From Treponema sp. (GTDB lineage Bacteria > Spirochaetota > Spirochaetia > Treponematales > Treponemataceae): a DNA stretch of 35,462 nucleotides. Positions 1 through 7,904 of the stretch are shown piece after piece (the stretch's first letter is position 1; the number at the start of each line of letters is the position of its first letter). Both the position numbers and the translations under genes were made by a program. A model generated the notes under the pieces. That model was not told the origin of the DNA. It did not search any database and worked only from the letters and a program-made list of their open reading frames with translations. The DNA lies in the NCBI GenBank assembly GCA_017550685.1, contig JAFZOJ010000135.1, forward strand, positions 1 to 35,462, given 5' to 3'.

Positions 1-66
1 TGCCAGCAAACCGGCTAAAAGAGCAATGATTACTACTGAAAAAAATCCGATCAGTAAATAATCCAT
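1..66 (-). CDS. N-terminus of a membrane protein, cut by the left window edge
   Basis: An ATG on the minus strand opens a frame of 22 codons that runs off the window. The visible peptide begins MDYLLIGFFSVVIIALLAGL and is almost entirely hydrophobic, so it looks like an N-terminal transmembrane helix. The start lies 3 nt after the stop of the M16 protease gene, which suggests the two are cotranscribed and translationally coupled. A weak GGA is about 10 nt upstream. Nothing more can be said about function from 22 residues. Confidence 0.55.
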   Translation of the reverse strand, partial: MDYLLIGFFSVVIIALLAGLLA

Positions 67-69
67 ATT

Positions 70-2913
70 TTATTTTTCCGGTACAAGGGAAACACAAACA
101 TAATTGTCTGTGTCCAGATATTTTTTTGCCTGCTCATTGAGCACTTCGGAAGTAATGTATCTTAATCCAAAAGCACTGTCATAAGCAGCTTCGGTAGGCA
201 TATACTTGAACACCATACATGAAGCAATTACATCAACCCACCAGTCAGAATTGTTCTGATTTGTTTCAAAGTTTCTGCGGTAAGATTCGCGGAGCTTATC
301 TATATCAGTCTGGGCAACCGGTTCATTCTTAATCTTTTTAAGGGCTGCAATAACTTCGGCAATCAATTCTTCTTCGCGCTCAGGCTCACATCCAAACTGA
401 ATCTGGATTTGATAATTGCGTTCCGGATATCCGTTGATTCCACCGTAAACTCCAACACCATAAGTTCCGCTCTTGTCTTCGCGGATAATTTCACGAAGTT
501 TCATTTCTGTAAGAGCTCTGAGCTGCTCCATAAGCTGAATGTCCTTGTAGGTTTCGTTTACGTCGGCAGCAGGTGGCAAAAGTCCTCCAAAACAAAGATA
601 AACATAGCCTTTGTTTTCCTGTCCCTTTGTTACAGTGTCTTTGGTAATACCCTTGATTACTTTGTATTTTTCAAAGACGGCCTGTTCCTGCAAAGGCTTT
701 TCTACAGGAATTGTACCTACATAATACTGACACATCTCAAGCACAGCGTCTTCATCAATATCACCGCTTATTACAAAAGTAAAATCGGAAACATTGCCAA
801 AGCGTTCGCGGTAAAGTCTTTCTGCAGTTGCGGCATCCATCATATCTACAAACTTAGGACTGATTGCAGTGTGGCGGATTGAATCTCCGTAAAGCAGCTG
901 TCTTACTCGTGAAACCAGCGCATCAGTTGGCTGAACATTATAAGCCTGAGCCTGCTGCTGCATATTGTACATAAGGAAGCTCCAGCCCTGTTCATTAAAC
1001 TGAGGTGCAGTCATAAACTGAGTAATAATCTGAAGAAGGTCTTCAAAATGTTCAGGTGTAGACTGCCCCGAAATACGTTCATCTGTATCATTAATGACGA
1101 TATTAAGTCCAACTGCTTTTGTAGAAATATACTTCTGGAACTGGCTTACATCCATGCCGGCAATACCGGAATAAAAGGCATAAACAGGACTTACAACACA
1201 AGAAGGATATTCGCTGTCCTTTACAAGAGAAGCACCACCACTGCTCAAGGCAGAAAGAACAATTCTTCCCTTATCCAGTTCGTTTTTTCTAAGGATGATT
1301 CTGGCACCGTTTTCAAAAACATATTCTGTTGCTTTAAGGGCCGGAACCTTATTGGTAGAAACAATCTTTGCCTTTTTGGCAGGGCGAGCCATGAGCTCTC
1401 CTTCCATGGCATTGTCTGTATAAGCTGCAAGCTCTGCAGAGCTCTGGTAATTTTCCCAGAAGTAAATGAGTTCTTCTTTTGGAGGCAGTTCTGCTTCCTT
1501 GGCCTTTGGAGTATAAATCATACAAAGCTTTCCTCGGCCCCGGAAAATTTCGTCAGCGCGTTTGTTTACTTCTTCAATCGAAATTGAATTTATAAGTCTG
1601 CGTGCAAGCTCAATATAATCATCATCAGAAACTACAATGTTCCCTGAAACAAAATAACTTACAATACTGTCTACCCTTTCTGCCGAAGTGATTGTAGCCT
1701 TTTGCTCGTACCACTGATTTTCACTGGTAAGCAGCGATTCTTTTGCACGTTCAAATTCAGACTGGGTTACTCCGTGAATTATAAGTCTGTCGGTTTCGTC
1801 CATAATCGTCTGGAAGGCCTGAGCAAACATTCCGTCCTTTGGAATAAAATAGTATCCGTTGAACGATGTAGTATTTGTCTCGGTATAATGTACTGCATTT
1901 GCCGCAAGCCATGGAGCTTCGGGATTAGAAGTAATTTCGTAAATTCTCTGATTGTAAATGCTGTTTACAATATTTGTAAGGAATGAACGGCGAATATCTC
2001 CTTCGGTTCTGGCAGGTGAATTGTCTTCATCCTTTGCAATAATCTGAACCTGAGTATAAGTCATTTCAGGATCTGCAAAAACAAGTACATCTTTTTCTGT
2101 GCGTCCGGGAACATAACCAGTTGCAAGTGTGTTTTTCTTTTCGGCAGCAGGTATTGTGCCCATTGTTGTTTTGATTAACCATTCGGCAACCTTAGGGTCT
2201 ACAACGCCCGAAACAACTACGGCCATATTCTGCGGCTGATACCATTTTTTATAAAAGTTTACAACTTCTTCGCGTGTAATATTCTGAATAACCTCCGGAA
2301 CCCCGATAGGAAGTCTGTCTACAAAAGGAGAATCCTTAAGCTCAAAAGGAAGTACTGCATCTACAAGGCGCCCGCTCAAACCAAGTCGGCCGCGCCATTC
2401 TTCCAGTACAACACCTCGTTCTTTTTCCAGTTCTTCCGGGTCAAAGGTTACAGCGCTTGCCCAGTCATGGAAAATAAGGATTGCCTTTTCCAGATATTCA
2501 GGTTTATCTGCAGGAACTTCCAGCTTGTAAACAGTTTCTTCAAAGCTGGTGTAGGCGTTTACTTCGGCACCAAAGTCCATACCAATAGATTCGGCATAAT
2601 CTATAAGGCTGTTTTTTTCAAAGTGCTCTGTACCGTTAAAACACATGTGTTCTATAAAATGAGCAACACCTCTTTCGTTTTCTGCTTCGGCAATAGAACC
2701 AACTTTTACGGCAAGTCTTAATGATATTCTGTTCAAAGGATTTTCATTCTTCAATACATAATAACTCATTCCGTTATCAAGCGTTCCGGTAAGAATATCC
2801 GGGTTCTGCTTGAGTGCAACATCTTTTGATTTACCTTTGGTTGAGGCACAAGAAACGAATAATGCAGCAAAAACAAATGTCACCGCAATAAATAATTTGA
2901 AATACTTTTTCAT
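70..2913 (-). CDS. M16-family zinc metalloprotease, predicted lipoprotein
   Basis: A 947-aa pitrilysin/insulinase-type peptidase. The inverted zinc motif HFIEH is at residues 85-89 (H85 and H89 zinc ligands, E88 catalytic). The third ligand is probably E165 in the EKERGVVLEEW segment, the usual distance downstream. The N-terminal half is followed by a second M16-like half, as in full-length two-domain members. The N-terminus (MKKYFKLFIA... to SCAS) is a signal peptide with a relaxed spirochaetal lipobox and C22 as probable lipidation site, so the enzyme is expected at the periplasmic face of a membrane. I chose the start at 2913 because AGGAG sits just upstream. A longer in-frame ATG at 3000 exists only because two palindromic repeats (2931-2999) happen to be open. 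Its likely job is degradation of peptides in the periplasm; the substrate is unknown. Confidence 0.93.
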   Translation of the reverse strand: MKKYFKLFIAVTFVFAALFVSCASTKGKSKDVALKQNPDILTGTLDNGMSYYVLKNENPLNRISLRLAVKVGSIAEAENERGVAHFIEHMCFNGTEHFEKNSLIDYAESIGMDFGAEVNAYTSFEETVYKLEVPADKPEYLEKAILIFHDWASAVTFDPEELEKERGVVLEEWRGRLGLSGRLVDAVLPFELKDSPFVDRLPIGVPEVIQNITREEVVNFYKKWYQPQNMAVVVSGVVDPKVAEWLIKTTMGTIPAAEKKNTLATGYVPGRTEKDVLVFADPEMTYTQVQIIAKDEDNSPARTEGDIRRSFLTNIVNSIYNQRIYEITSNPEAPWLAANAVHYTETNTTSFNGYYFIPKDGMFAQAFQTIMDETDRLIIHGVTQSEFERAKESLLTSENQWYEQKATITSAERVDSIVSYFVSGNIVVSDDDYIELARRLINSISIEEVNKRADEIFRGRGKLCMIYTPKAKEAELPPKEELIYFWENYQSSAELAAYTDNAMEGELMARPAKKAKIVSTNKVPALKATEYVFENGARIILRKNELDKGRIVLSALSSGGASLVKDSEYPSCVVSPVYAFYSGIAGMDVSQFQKYISTKAVGLNIVINDTDERISGQSTPEHFEDLLQIITQFMTAPQFNEQGWSFLMYNMQQQAQAYNVQPTDALVSRVRQLLYGDSIRHTAISPKFVDMMDAATAERLYRERFGNVSDFTFVISGDIDEDAVLEMCQYYVGTIPVEKPLQEQAVFEKYKVIKGITKDTVTKGQENKGYVYLCFGGLLPPAADVNETYKDIQLMEQLRALTEMKLREIIREDKSGTYGVGVYGGINGYPERNYQIQIQFGCEPEREEELIAEVIAALKKIKNEPVAQTDIDKLRESYRRNFETNQNNSDWWVDVIASCMVFKYMPTEAAYDSAFGLRYITSEVLNEQAKKYLDTDNYVCVSLVPEK

Positions 2914-2930
2914 TAAAAAACTCCTATGTC

Positions 2931-2959
2931 TGTCATTTTCGGGCTTGACCCGGAAATCT
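2931..2959. repeat. Family 1 hairpin repeat, copy 1 (paired with 2971-2999)
   Basis: A 29-nt palindromic unit with TGTCAT flank, near-perfect 9-bp stem (one G-T wobble position), loop CTTGA and ATCT at the far end. It ends 17 nt before the M16 protease start, immediately 5' of its AGGAG. Confidence 0.85.
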
Positions 2960-2970
2960 TTTATAAGAAT

Positions 2971-2999
2971 AGATTGCCGTGTCAAGCACGGCAATGACA
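2971..2999. repeat. Family 1 hairpin repeat, copy 2, inverted
   Basis: Same unit in inverse orientation. The stem here is ATTGCCGTG paired with CACGGCAAT, different from the TCGGG-type stem of other copies but perfectly complementary. Flanks and loop are unchanged. With 2931-2959 it forms most of the predicted 5' leader of the protease mRNA. Confidence 0.85.
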
Positions 3000-3004
3000 T
3001 GTAT

Positions 3005-3033
3005 ATTAAAATATAAATCTCTTATTTGTACAA
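3005..3033 (-). promoter_or_regulatory. Predicted promoter of the M16 protease gene
   Basis: Reading the minus strand: -35 TTGTAC (3028-3033), 17-nt spacer, -10 TTTAAT (3005-3010). The -35 overlaps that of the divergent minD promoter within the palindrome TTGTACAA (3026-3033). The predicted start near 2998 would give a leader of about 85 nt made mainly of the two hairpin repeats. Prediction by eye only. Confidence 0.5.
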
Positions 3034-3055
3034 TAACTAAAAAGTATGCTATAAT
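3026..3055 (+). promoter_or_regulatory. Predicted promoter of the minD-lgt operon, leaderless
   Basis: -35 TTGTAC (3026-3031), 18-nt spacer, perfect -10 TATAAT (3050-3055). Only 7 nt separate the -10 from the ATG at 3063 and there is no room for a Shine-Dalgarno, so the mRNA should begin at or next to the start codon. Confidence 0.6.
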
Positions 3056-3062
3056 TTAGGGT

Positions 3063-4211
3063 ATGGCACAGATTATACCAATAGCAAGTGGAAAGGGTGG
3101 CGTTGGAAAAAGCCTTCTTTCTGCCAATTTAGCAATTGCTCTGGGACAACAGGGAAAAAGAGTGGTTCTTGTAGACCTTGACCTTGGTGCGTCTAACCTT
3201 CATCTGGTTATAGGACAGCATCCGGGTGCCGCAAGTCTTGGTTCGTGGTTTACCGAAAAAACCATGTTCAAGGACATTATCCTGCCCACAGATTATCAGA
3301 ACGTAAGCTTTGTTGCAGGCGACAGTCAGATTCCGGATTTAACCTCGCTCAAGCACATGCAGAAAATCAAGCTCATCCGCAACCTTAAAAACATAGATGC
3401 CGATTACGTCATTCTTGACCTTGGAGCCGGAACCCATCAGTTTATTCTGGATATGTTCCTTTTGTCTCCTCAGGGCATTGTAGTTTCTGCACCGGCTGTT
3501 ACTGCCACACTCAACGGTTATCTGTTCCTTAAAAATGCAGTTTTCCGTCTGCTTTATACAACATTTAAAAAGAATACTCCGGGCCGCGAGCTGCTCGACA
3601 ACCTTAAAAAAGATTCTGCTTCCATGCAAAAGCTTTATATTCCTCAGCTGGTTCAGGCTCTGGCCAAAGCAGATCCTCAGACAACACAGCTTTTTATTGC
3701 ACGCATGCAGCAGTTCCGCCCGCGCCTGGTTATGAATATGATTGAAAATCCGGCCGACGCAAACAAGGCACAGAGAATCAAAACAAGCTGTAATCAGTAC
3801 CTTGGTCTGGATATAGATTTTCTTGGTCTTATGTACCGCGATATGCTGCAGGACAAGGCCCTTTCTTCACAGCTGCCGCTCGTTGTTTATAAGCCGCAGT
3901 CTGTGCTTGGACAGGCAATCTACCGCATTGCAGACAAAGTTATAGAAACTCCACCTCACTTCTTTGATGATGATTTTGACCCTGAAAACTTTAATTCAGA
4001 TACCTTTATCAGCGCCGAAGAAGAAGCCAACAGCGACTACGACTTTAAGCTTTCGGGAATCGAAGACCTTGTAGGCGGCGGAGAGCTTACAATCGGAGAG
4101 CTTGCAGAAATGATTAAAACCCAGCAGTTTGATTTAATTCAGCTCAAAAAGGAAAATCAGCTGCTCAAATCTAAGCTTGTAAAAGCAGTTCAGCAGGGGT
4201 TTAAAATTTAA
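3063..4211 (+). CDS. MinD/ParA/FlhG-family P-loop ATPase
   Basis: A 382-aa protein opening with the deviant Walker A motif SGKGGVGKS (residues 9-17; K11 is the signature lysine, K16 the P-loop lysine). VLVDLDLGASNLHLV follows, typical of MinD-type ATPases that dimerise on ATP and sit on the membrane or on partner proteins. The MinD-like core covers about 1-290. The C-terminal 90 residues are extra: an acidic stretch (HFFDDDFDPENF) and a predicted coiled coil (QLKKENQLLKSKLVKAVQQG). In spirochaetes such proteins may position flagella (FlhG/YlxH) or division or polar structures; the sequence alone does not decide. First gene of a five-gene operon; its stop overlaps the lgt start (TAATG). The start is preceded directly by TATAAT and 7 nt, with no ribosome-binding site. 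Confidence 0.88.
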   Translation: MAQIIPIASGKGGVGKSLLSANLAIALGQQGKRVVLVDLDLGASNLHLVIGQHPGAASLGSWFTEKTMFKDIILPTDYQNVSFVAGDSQIPDLTSLKHMQKIKLIRNLKNIDADYVILDLGAGTHQFILDMFLLSPQGIVVSAPAVTATLNGYLFLKNAVFRLLYTTFKKNTPGRELLDNLKKDSASMQKLYIPQLVQALAKADPQTTQLFIARMQQFRPRLVMNMIENPADANKAQRIKTSCNQYLGLDIDFLGLMYRDMLQDKALSSQLPLVVYKPQSVLGQAIYRIADKVIETPPHFFDDDFDPENFNSDTFISAEEEANSDYDFKLSGIEDLVGGGELTIGELAEMIKTQQFDLIQLKKENQLLKSKLVKAVQQGFKI

Positions 4212-5206
4212 TGTTTTTATATATTAACTATCCGTCCTGGATTCATCCGCAGATTTTTCCGGGAGTAAAAATTCTGGGCCTGCTGCGCTGGTATGGCCTT
4301 ATGTATGTTTTTGCATTCGGTACAGCATATCTGCTTCTTAAGCGCGTTGCTGCCGAAGGAATGCTTAACGGCAAAAACAAGCTTGGCAAAGACTACACAA
4401 TCACCGAAGACGATCTTTTCAGCTTTCTTGGAACAGGAATCCTGTTTCTTCTGCTCGGAGCCCGCATAGGTTCAACCCTCATTTACGACCGTTCTGGTCT
4501 TTACTGGCAAAAACCGTGGCTCATCTTCTGGCCTTTTGATTTACAGGGCAATTATACAGGCTTTGCAGGCATGTCCTATCACGGCGGCTTTATCGGCGGC
4601 CTTTTGGGAATGATTATCTGGTGCCTGCGTCATAAACAGTCTATTCCGCGCTGGACCGATGCCATGGTCTGCTGTATTCCTCTTGGCTTTACCTTTGGAC
4701 GCCTTGGCAACTTTATGAACGGAGAGCTCTTTGGCCGTGTAACTACAGTTCCATGGGGCATGGTTTTCCCGGATGCAGAACGTTTTTCTGCTTCTTTGCA
4801 GTGGGTTCAGAACTTTGCCGCACAGATTGGCATGGACATTTCCGGTGCCCGACTCGTTAACCTTCCGCGACATCCAAGCCAGCTTTACGAAGCCTTTTTT
4901 GAAGGAATTGTTTTGTGGACTATAATCTGGCTTTGCCGCAAGCACAAAAAGTTTGACGGCATGCTCAGCTGTATTTATACCGGCGGCTACGGACTTTTCC
5001 GCTTTTTTATTGAATATTTCCGCGAACCGGATGAAGAACTTGGCTTTATTATTGGAGATAAATCCGCAAATATTTACGAAAATGCCTCGCTCACCAACTT
5101 TTCTACAGGTCAGCTTTTGTGTTTTATAATGATTCTGGGTGCTGTTGGCTGGGCCGTAGGTGCAATAATAATGCAAAAGAAATCTGCAAAATCTGCCGAT
5201 AATTAA
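4211..5206 (+). CDS. lgt: Prolipoprotein diacylglyceryl transferase
   Basis: A 331-aa polytopic membrane enzyme that transfers diacylglycerol from phosphatidylglycerol to the lipobox cysteine of prolipoproteins, the first step of lipoprotein maturation. Family hallmarks are visible: GLLRWYGLMYVFAF in the first membrane segments, GMSYHGGFIGGLLG with the conserved His, the Lgt signature FGRLGNFMNGELFGR, and RHPSQLYEAFFEG. Length is a little above the usual 260-300 aa because of a longer N-terminal loop and C-terminal end. The start codon overlaps the stop of the preceding ATPase gene (TAATG), with AGGGG about 10 nt upstream, so the two are translationally coupled. The adjacent downstream gene and the nearby M16 protease are themselves predicted lipoproteins, hence substrates. 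Confidence 0.97.
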   Translation: MFLYINYPSWIHPQIFPGVKILGLLRWYGLMYVFAFGTAYLLLKRVAAEGMLNGKNKLGKDYTITEDDLFSFLGTGILFLLLGARIGSTLIYDRSGLYWQKPWLIFWPFDLQGNYTGFAGMSYHGGFIGGLLGMIIWCLRHKQSIPRWTDAMVCCIPLGFTFGRLGNFMNGELFGRVTTVPWGMVFPDAERFSASLQWVQNFAAQIGMDISGARLVNLPRHPSQLYEAFFEGIVLWTIIWLCRKHKKFDGMLSCIYTGGYGLFRFFIEYFREPDEELGFIIGDKSANIYENASLTNFSTGQLLCFIMILGAVGWAVGAIIMQKKSAKSADN

Positions 5207-5218
5207 ATGAGGTGTTCT

Positions 5219-6064
5219 ATGAAGAAACTGACTATTATCCCGGCATTTATTTCTCTTATTATGCTTACATTCACAGGCTGTAACTGGAACGTAACAGATT
5301 CTAAATATCTTACAAGACCTGATATTGAAGTAAAGGGTTCATCAATCATCATCCGTGGAGCCTACGTTAATTCAGAAACTAAATATATCAACGTTTACCG
5401 ACAGGATGTTACAGATAATGAAGATGCAGAAGTAGTTCGTCTGGGAGTTATTTTCCCAAGCGGATTTGATAAAGAAAACAAAACCTTTATGTTCTTTGAT
5501 GAAAACATTTTTAGTGGTCACGAATACCGCTATTATGTGCGATTTGTTGAAGAAAATGGTTCAAAAAACAGAACTGACTGGACCGAAAAGAAAAGCAATA
5601 CAAACGGAGCAGTTCCTTCAAGCGGCTCGTATGCCTATGCTGTTCCAACAGATGCAAAATACACTTATGACCCGGTTCAGTTTACTTTGACTTTGCCATC
5701 CGGAAAAGATTTTACAGAACCTACTGCCATTGCCGATTTTACAGAATATAAACCTGCTCTGGTTTTCCAGAACGACGACATAATTCAGACTTATGAAATT
5801 GCAGACACAACCTCTGTAAACCTTAAGACCCTGCTCCCTCAGGATTATCTTTACAAGGATATCAAGCTTTTGGGAATTGTTGGTCAGAAAAAAGAAGAAT
5901 CAGGCGGAACAGAACCTGCCCTCAAATATATTTTCTGGACAGAGCTTGCAGCCGTAAAAGTTCTCAACTCTGCAGGAAACGAAATTACTTCCTTTAAGCT
6001 TGAGCCTGAATATGGCGAAGAAAACGGCTACGACTATTCAATAGAAAGCGACAACGAGAACTAA
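5219..6064 (+). CDS. Predicted lipoprotein of unknown function
   Basis: A 281-aa protein with a signal peptide MKKLTIIPAFISLIMLTFTG followed by C21, a plausible lipidation cysteine. The rest looks like a secreted beta-rich protein without a motif I recognise; residues 35-120 (for example GSSIIIRGAYVNSETKYINVYRQ) resemble a fibronectin-type or Ig-like fold, which is only an impression. The start at 5219 is preferred over an ATG at 5207 because AGGTG lies 5 nt upstream of it and the signal peptide starts there. It is cotranscribed after lgt (gap 12 nt), and its stop is 1 nt before the next start. Confidence 0.8.
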   Translation: MKKLTIIPAFISLIMLTFTGCNWNVTDSKYLTRPDIEVKGSSIIIRGAYVNSETKYINVYRQDVTDNEDAEVVRLGVIFPSGFDKENKTFMFFDENIFSGHEYRYYVRFVEENGSKNRTDWTEKKSNTNGAVPSSGSYAYAVPTDAKYTYDPVQFTLTLPSGKDFTEPTAIADFTEYKPALVFQNDDIIQTYEIADTTSVNLKTLLPQDYLYKDIKLLGIVGQKKEESGGTEPALKYIFWTELAAVKVLNSAGNEITSFKLEPEYGEENGYDYSIESDNEN

Positions 6065-6065
6065 A

Positions 6066-7244
6066 ATGAATACTCTGGTTGCACTGTGTGCCGTTGGTGC
6101 CGAAAAAATCCTCGGCAACGAAATTAAACATCTTGGCTATAAACTTGTCTCAAATGCACCCGGTAGAGTAAGCTTTACCGGCGACGACAATGCCTTGTTC
6201 CGCACCAATTTATGCCTGCGCACAGCCGACCGTGTTTACCTGCAGCTTGCACAGTATCCCGCCTATAATTTTGATGAACTTTATGACGGAGTTTACAACA
6301 TTGCCTGGCAGGATTTTTTAAAGCGCGATTCCCGTGTGGTTGTTGATAAGGTTCGTTCCTATAAATCAAAACTCAATTCAGAACACAGCATTCAGGGAAT
6401 GGTTCACAAAGCCATTTATTCCAAGTGCGGCGACGTATGGCACATGTCTACCATGCCCGAAAGCGGAGACCAGAGCGATGTCCGTGTCTACATTGACGAA
6501 AACAACGTTTTGATTCTGCTTGATTTGTCGGGGCTGCCTCTTCATAAGCGCGGTTACCGTACCGACGGAGGCATTGCACCTTTGCGCGAAACACTTGCCG
6601 CTACCCTGCTCCAGGAAATGATGTGGAGACGTAAAACTCCCCTGCATGATCCTTTCTGCGGGTCCGGTACAATTGCAATAGAAGCTACGCTCTATGCCTT
6701 TAATGTTGCTCCGGGCTTTGGACGACGTTTTGCCATAGAAAACCTTCCGTTCTTTAATGCAGACCAGGCTCAGAAAATTCGTGAAGAAGAAGCTGCGCAG
6801 ATTCGTACAGATGTAGAAGTACGCATCACCGGCTCTGATATAGATGCTGACGCAATAGAACGCGCACAAAAAAATGCAGAACATGCTTGCGTTATGGCAG
6901 GCCGTGCACTAAAATCAATTGGTATAAGCGCCCATATTCCGCGCCCGGACTTTATACAATCAGATTTTGCAAATCTTGAAGCACCATATGAATCCGGACT
7001 TTTGCTTTGCAATCCTCCTTATGGAGAACGCCTTGGCGACGAAGAACAGGCTGCAGAGCTTTACCGTAAAATGGGCAGCCTTTGGGACGATTTTCCGGGC
7101 TGGGATCTTGGCATAATTACTTCGCACCAGGACTTTATGGAAAACTTTGGCCATAAAACCGGAAGCATAAAAGCCTTAAAGGCCGGTAATCTGGATACAA
7201 AACTTTATATATATAAGAGATTGTCGGGTCAAGCCCGACAATGA
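6066..7244 (+). CDS. THUMP-domain class I RNA methyltransferase (RlmL/YpsC-like)
   Basis: A 392-aa SAM-dependent methyltransferase. An N-terminal THUMP/ferredoxin-like RNA-binding region covers about 1-160. The catalytic Rossmann domain carries DPFCGSGT (195-202, SAM binding) and NPPYGER (316-322, N-methyltransferase active site). HKRGYRTDGGIAPLRETLAA (160-179) is characteristic of the RlmL N-terminal half/YpsC group, which modifies a guanosine of 23S rRNA; the exact target is inferred. The last eight codons (RLSGQARQ) and the TGA stop lie inside a family 1 palindromic repeat (7218-7246), so the native C-terminus was probably different. It starts 1 nt after the lipoprotein stop, so it is operon-internal. 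Confidence 0.88.
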   Translation: MNTLVALCAVGAEKILGNEIKHLGYKLVSNAPGRVSFTGDDNALFRTNLCLRTADRVYLQLAQYPAYNFDELYDGVYNIAWQDFLKRDSRVVVDKVRSYKSKLNSEHSIQGMVHKAIYSKCGDVWHMSTMPESGDQSDVRVYIDENNVLILLDLSGLPLHKRGYRTDGGIAPLRETLAATLLQEMMWRRKTPLHDPFCGSGTIAIEATLYAFNVAPGFGRRFAIENLPFFNADQAQKIREEEAAQIRTDVEVRITGSDIDADAIERAQKNAEHACVMAGRALKSIGISAHIPRPDFIQSDFANLEAPYESGLLLCNPPYGERLGDEEQAAELYRKMGSLWDDFPGWDLGIITSHQDFMENFGHKTGSIKALKAGNLDTKLYIYKRLSGQARQ

Positions 7245-7246
7245 CA
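7218..7246. repeat. Family 1 hairpin repeat, single copy ending a gene
   Basis: A 29-nt unit in AGAT...ATGACA orientation with a perfect 9-bp stem ATTGTCGGG/CCCGACAAT. It encodes the last eight residues and the stop codon (7242-7244) of the methyltransferase and ends 13 nt before the tetR start, just before its GGAG. It is the only unpaired copy in the window. Confidence 0.88.
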
Positions 7247-7259
7247 ATTGGAGAGCAAA

Positions 7260-7856
7260 ATGGCAATTGTGGTAGAACATGATAAAAGGCGTCACGAAAT
7301 ACTCGAACGTTCACTGGATGTTTTTGCAACAGAAGGTTACGAAGACACAACCTTTCAGAAAATTGCAGATTCCTGTGGAGTAACACGTACCACCCTTTAC
7401 ATTTATTTTGACAACAAAAAAGATATTTTTATTGGCAGCCTCAAGCAGATTCTTATTGCCATGGAAATGGATCTTAATGCCATTATTGATAATCCGGAAC
7501 TGTCTGCCCACGATGCCCTCTACAAGATGGCCATGTGTATAATTGATTACTGCGAACAGAACTTAAAGCTGTTTAATGTTTTGCATGCCTATCTGCTTGG
7601 ACTAAAAAGAACCAAAGAAAACCCAAGAGAAAAAATCAACCGCCGAATCATCCGCATGCGCCACATGCTCAGCACCGTAATAATCCGCGGCATCAAATCC
7701 GGCGAGTTCAAAAAAGACCTGAACGTTCACTCCGTTGTTGAACTTATTTATATTCTTGTAGAATCCTCAATCTTCCGAATTGCAGTCCTTGAATCTGCCG
7801 ACCTTTCCGAAGTCCGCAAAGCCATTGCGCCTGCAATTGATGGGCTGGTGCAGTAA
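7260..7856 (+). CDS. TetR/AcrR-family transcriptional regulator
   Basis: A 198-aa DNA-binding regulator. The N-terminal helix-turn-helix is clear: ILERSLDVFATEGYEDTT, then FQKIADSCGVTRTTLYIYFD with the usual KKDIF. The C-terminal ligand-binding domain (about 60-198) is not diagnostic of any effector. The start is ATG 7260 with GGAG 7 nt upstream; an in-frame TTG at 7248 is less likely. It is the last gene of the minD operon, preceded by a palindromic repeat that ends the upstream gene. Its targets cannot be read from the sequence. It ends convergently with glpK, 48 nt away. Confidence 0.92.
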   Translation: MAIVVEHDKRRHEILERSLDVFATEGYEDTTFQKIADSCGVTRTTLYIYFDNKKDIFIGSLKQILIAMEMDLNAIIDNPELSAHDALYKMAMCIIDYCEQNLKLFNVLHAYLLGLKRTKENPREKINRRIIRMRHMLSTVIIRGIKSGEFKKDLNVHSVVELIYILVESSIFRIAVLESADLSEVRKAIAPAIDGLVQ

Positions 7857-7858
7857 CG

Positions 7859-7903
7859 TGGTCCTGGGCTTCTCAACGTGGTCCCTGAGGCTCTCGAAGG
7901 GCC
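7859..7903. repeat. Family 2 repeat, decayed copy followed by intact copy
   Basis: Positions 7880-7903 match the family 2 core CCCTGAGGCTCTCGAAGGG with GG and CC flanks. The preceding 7859-7877 looks like a decayed copy of the same unit. Both lie in the 48-nt gap between the convergent tetR and glpK stops. The core can fold as CCCTGAG-GCT-CTC-(GA)-AGGG, so it may also serve as a weak stem at the 3' ends of both transcripts. Confidence 0.75.
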
Positions 7904-7904
7904 T

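Noticed and set aside
2914..3000. 29-codon N-terminal extension of the M16 protease
   Set aside because: The extension is encoded by two hairpin repeats and precedes a perfect signal peptide start with its own AGGAG; the same kind of extension appears before aroC and pyrK-pyrD.
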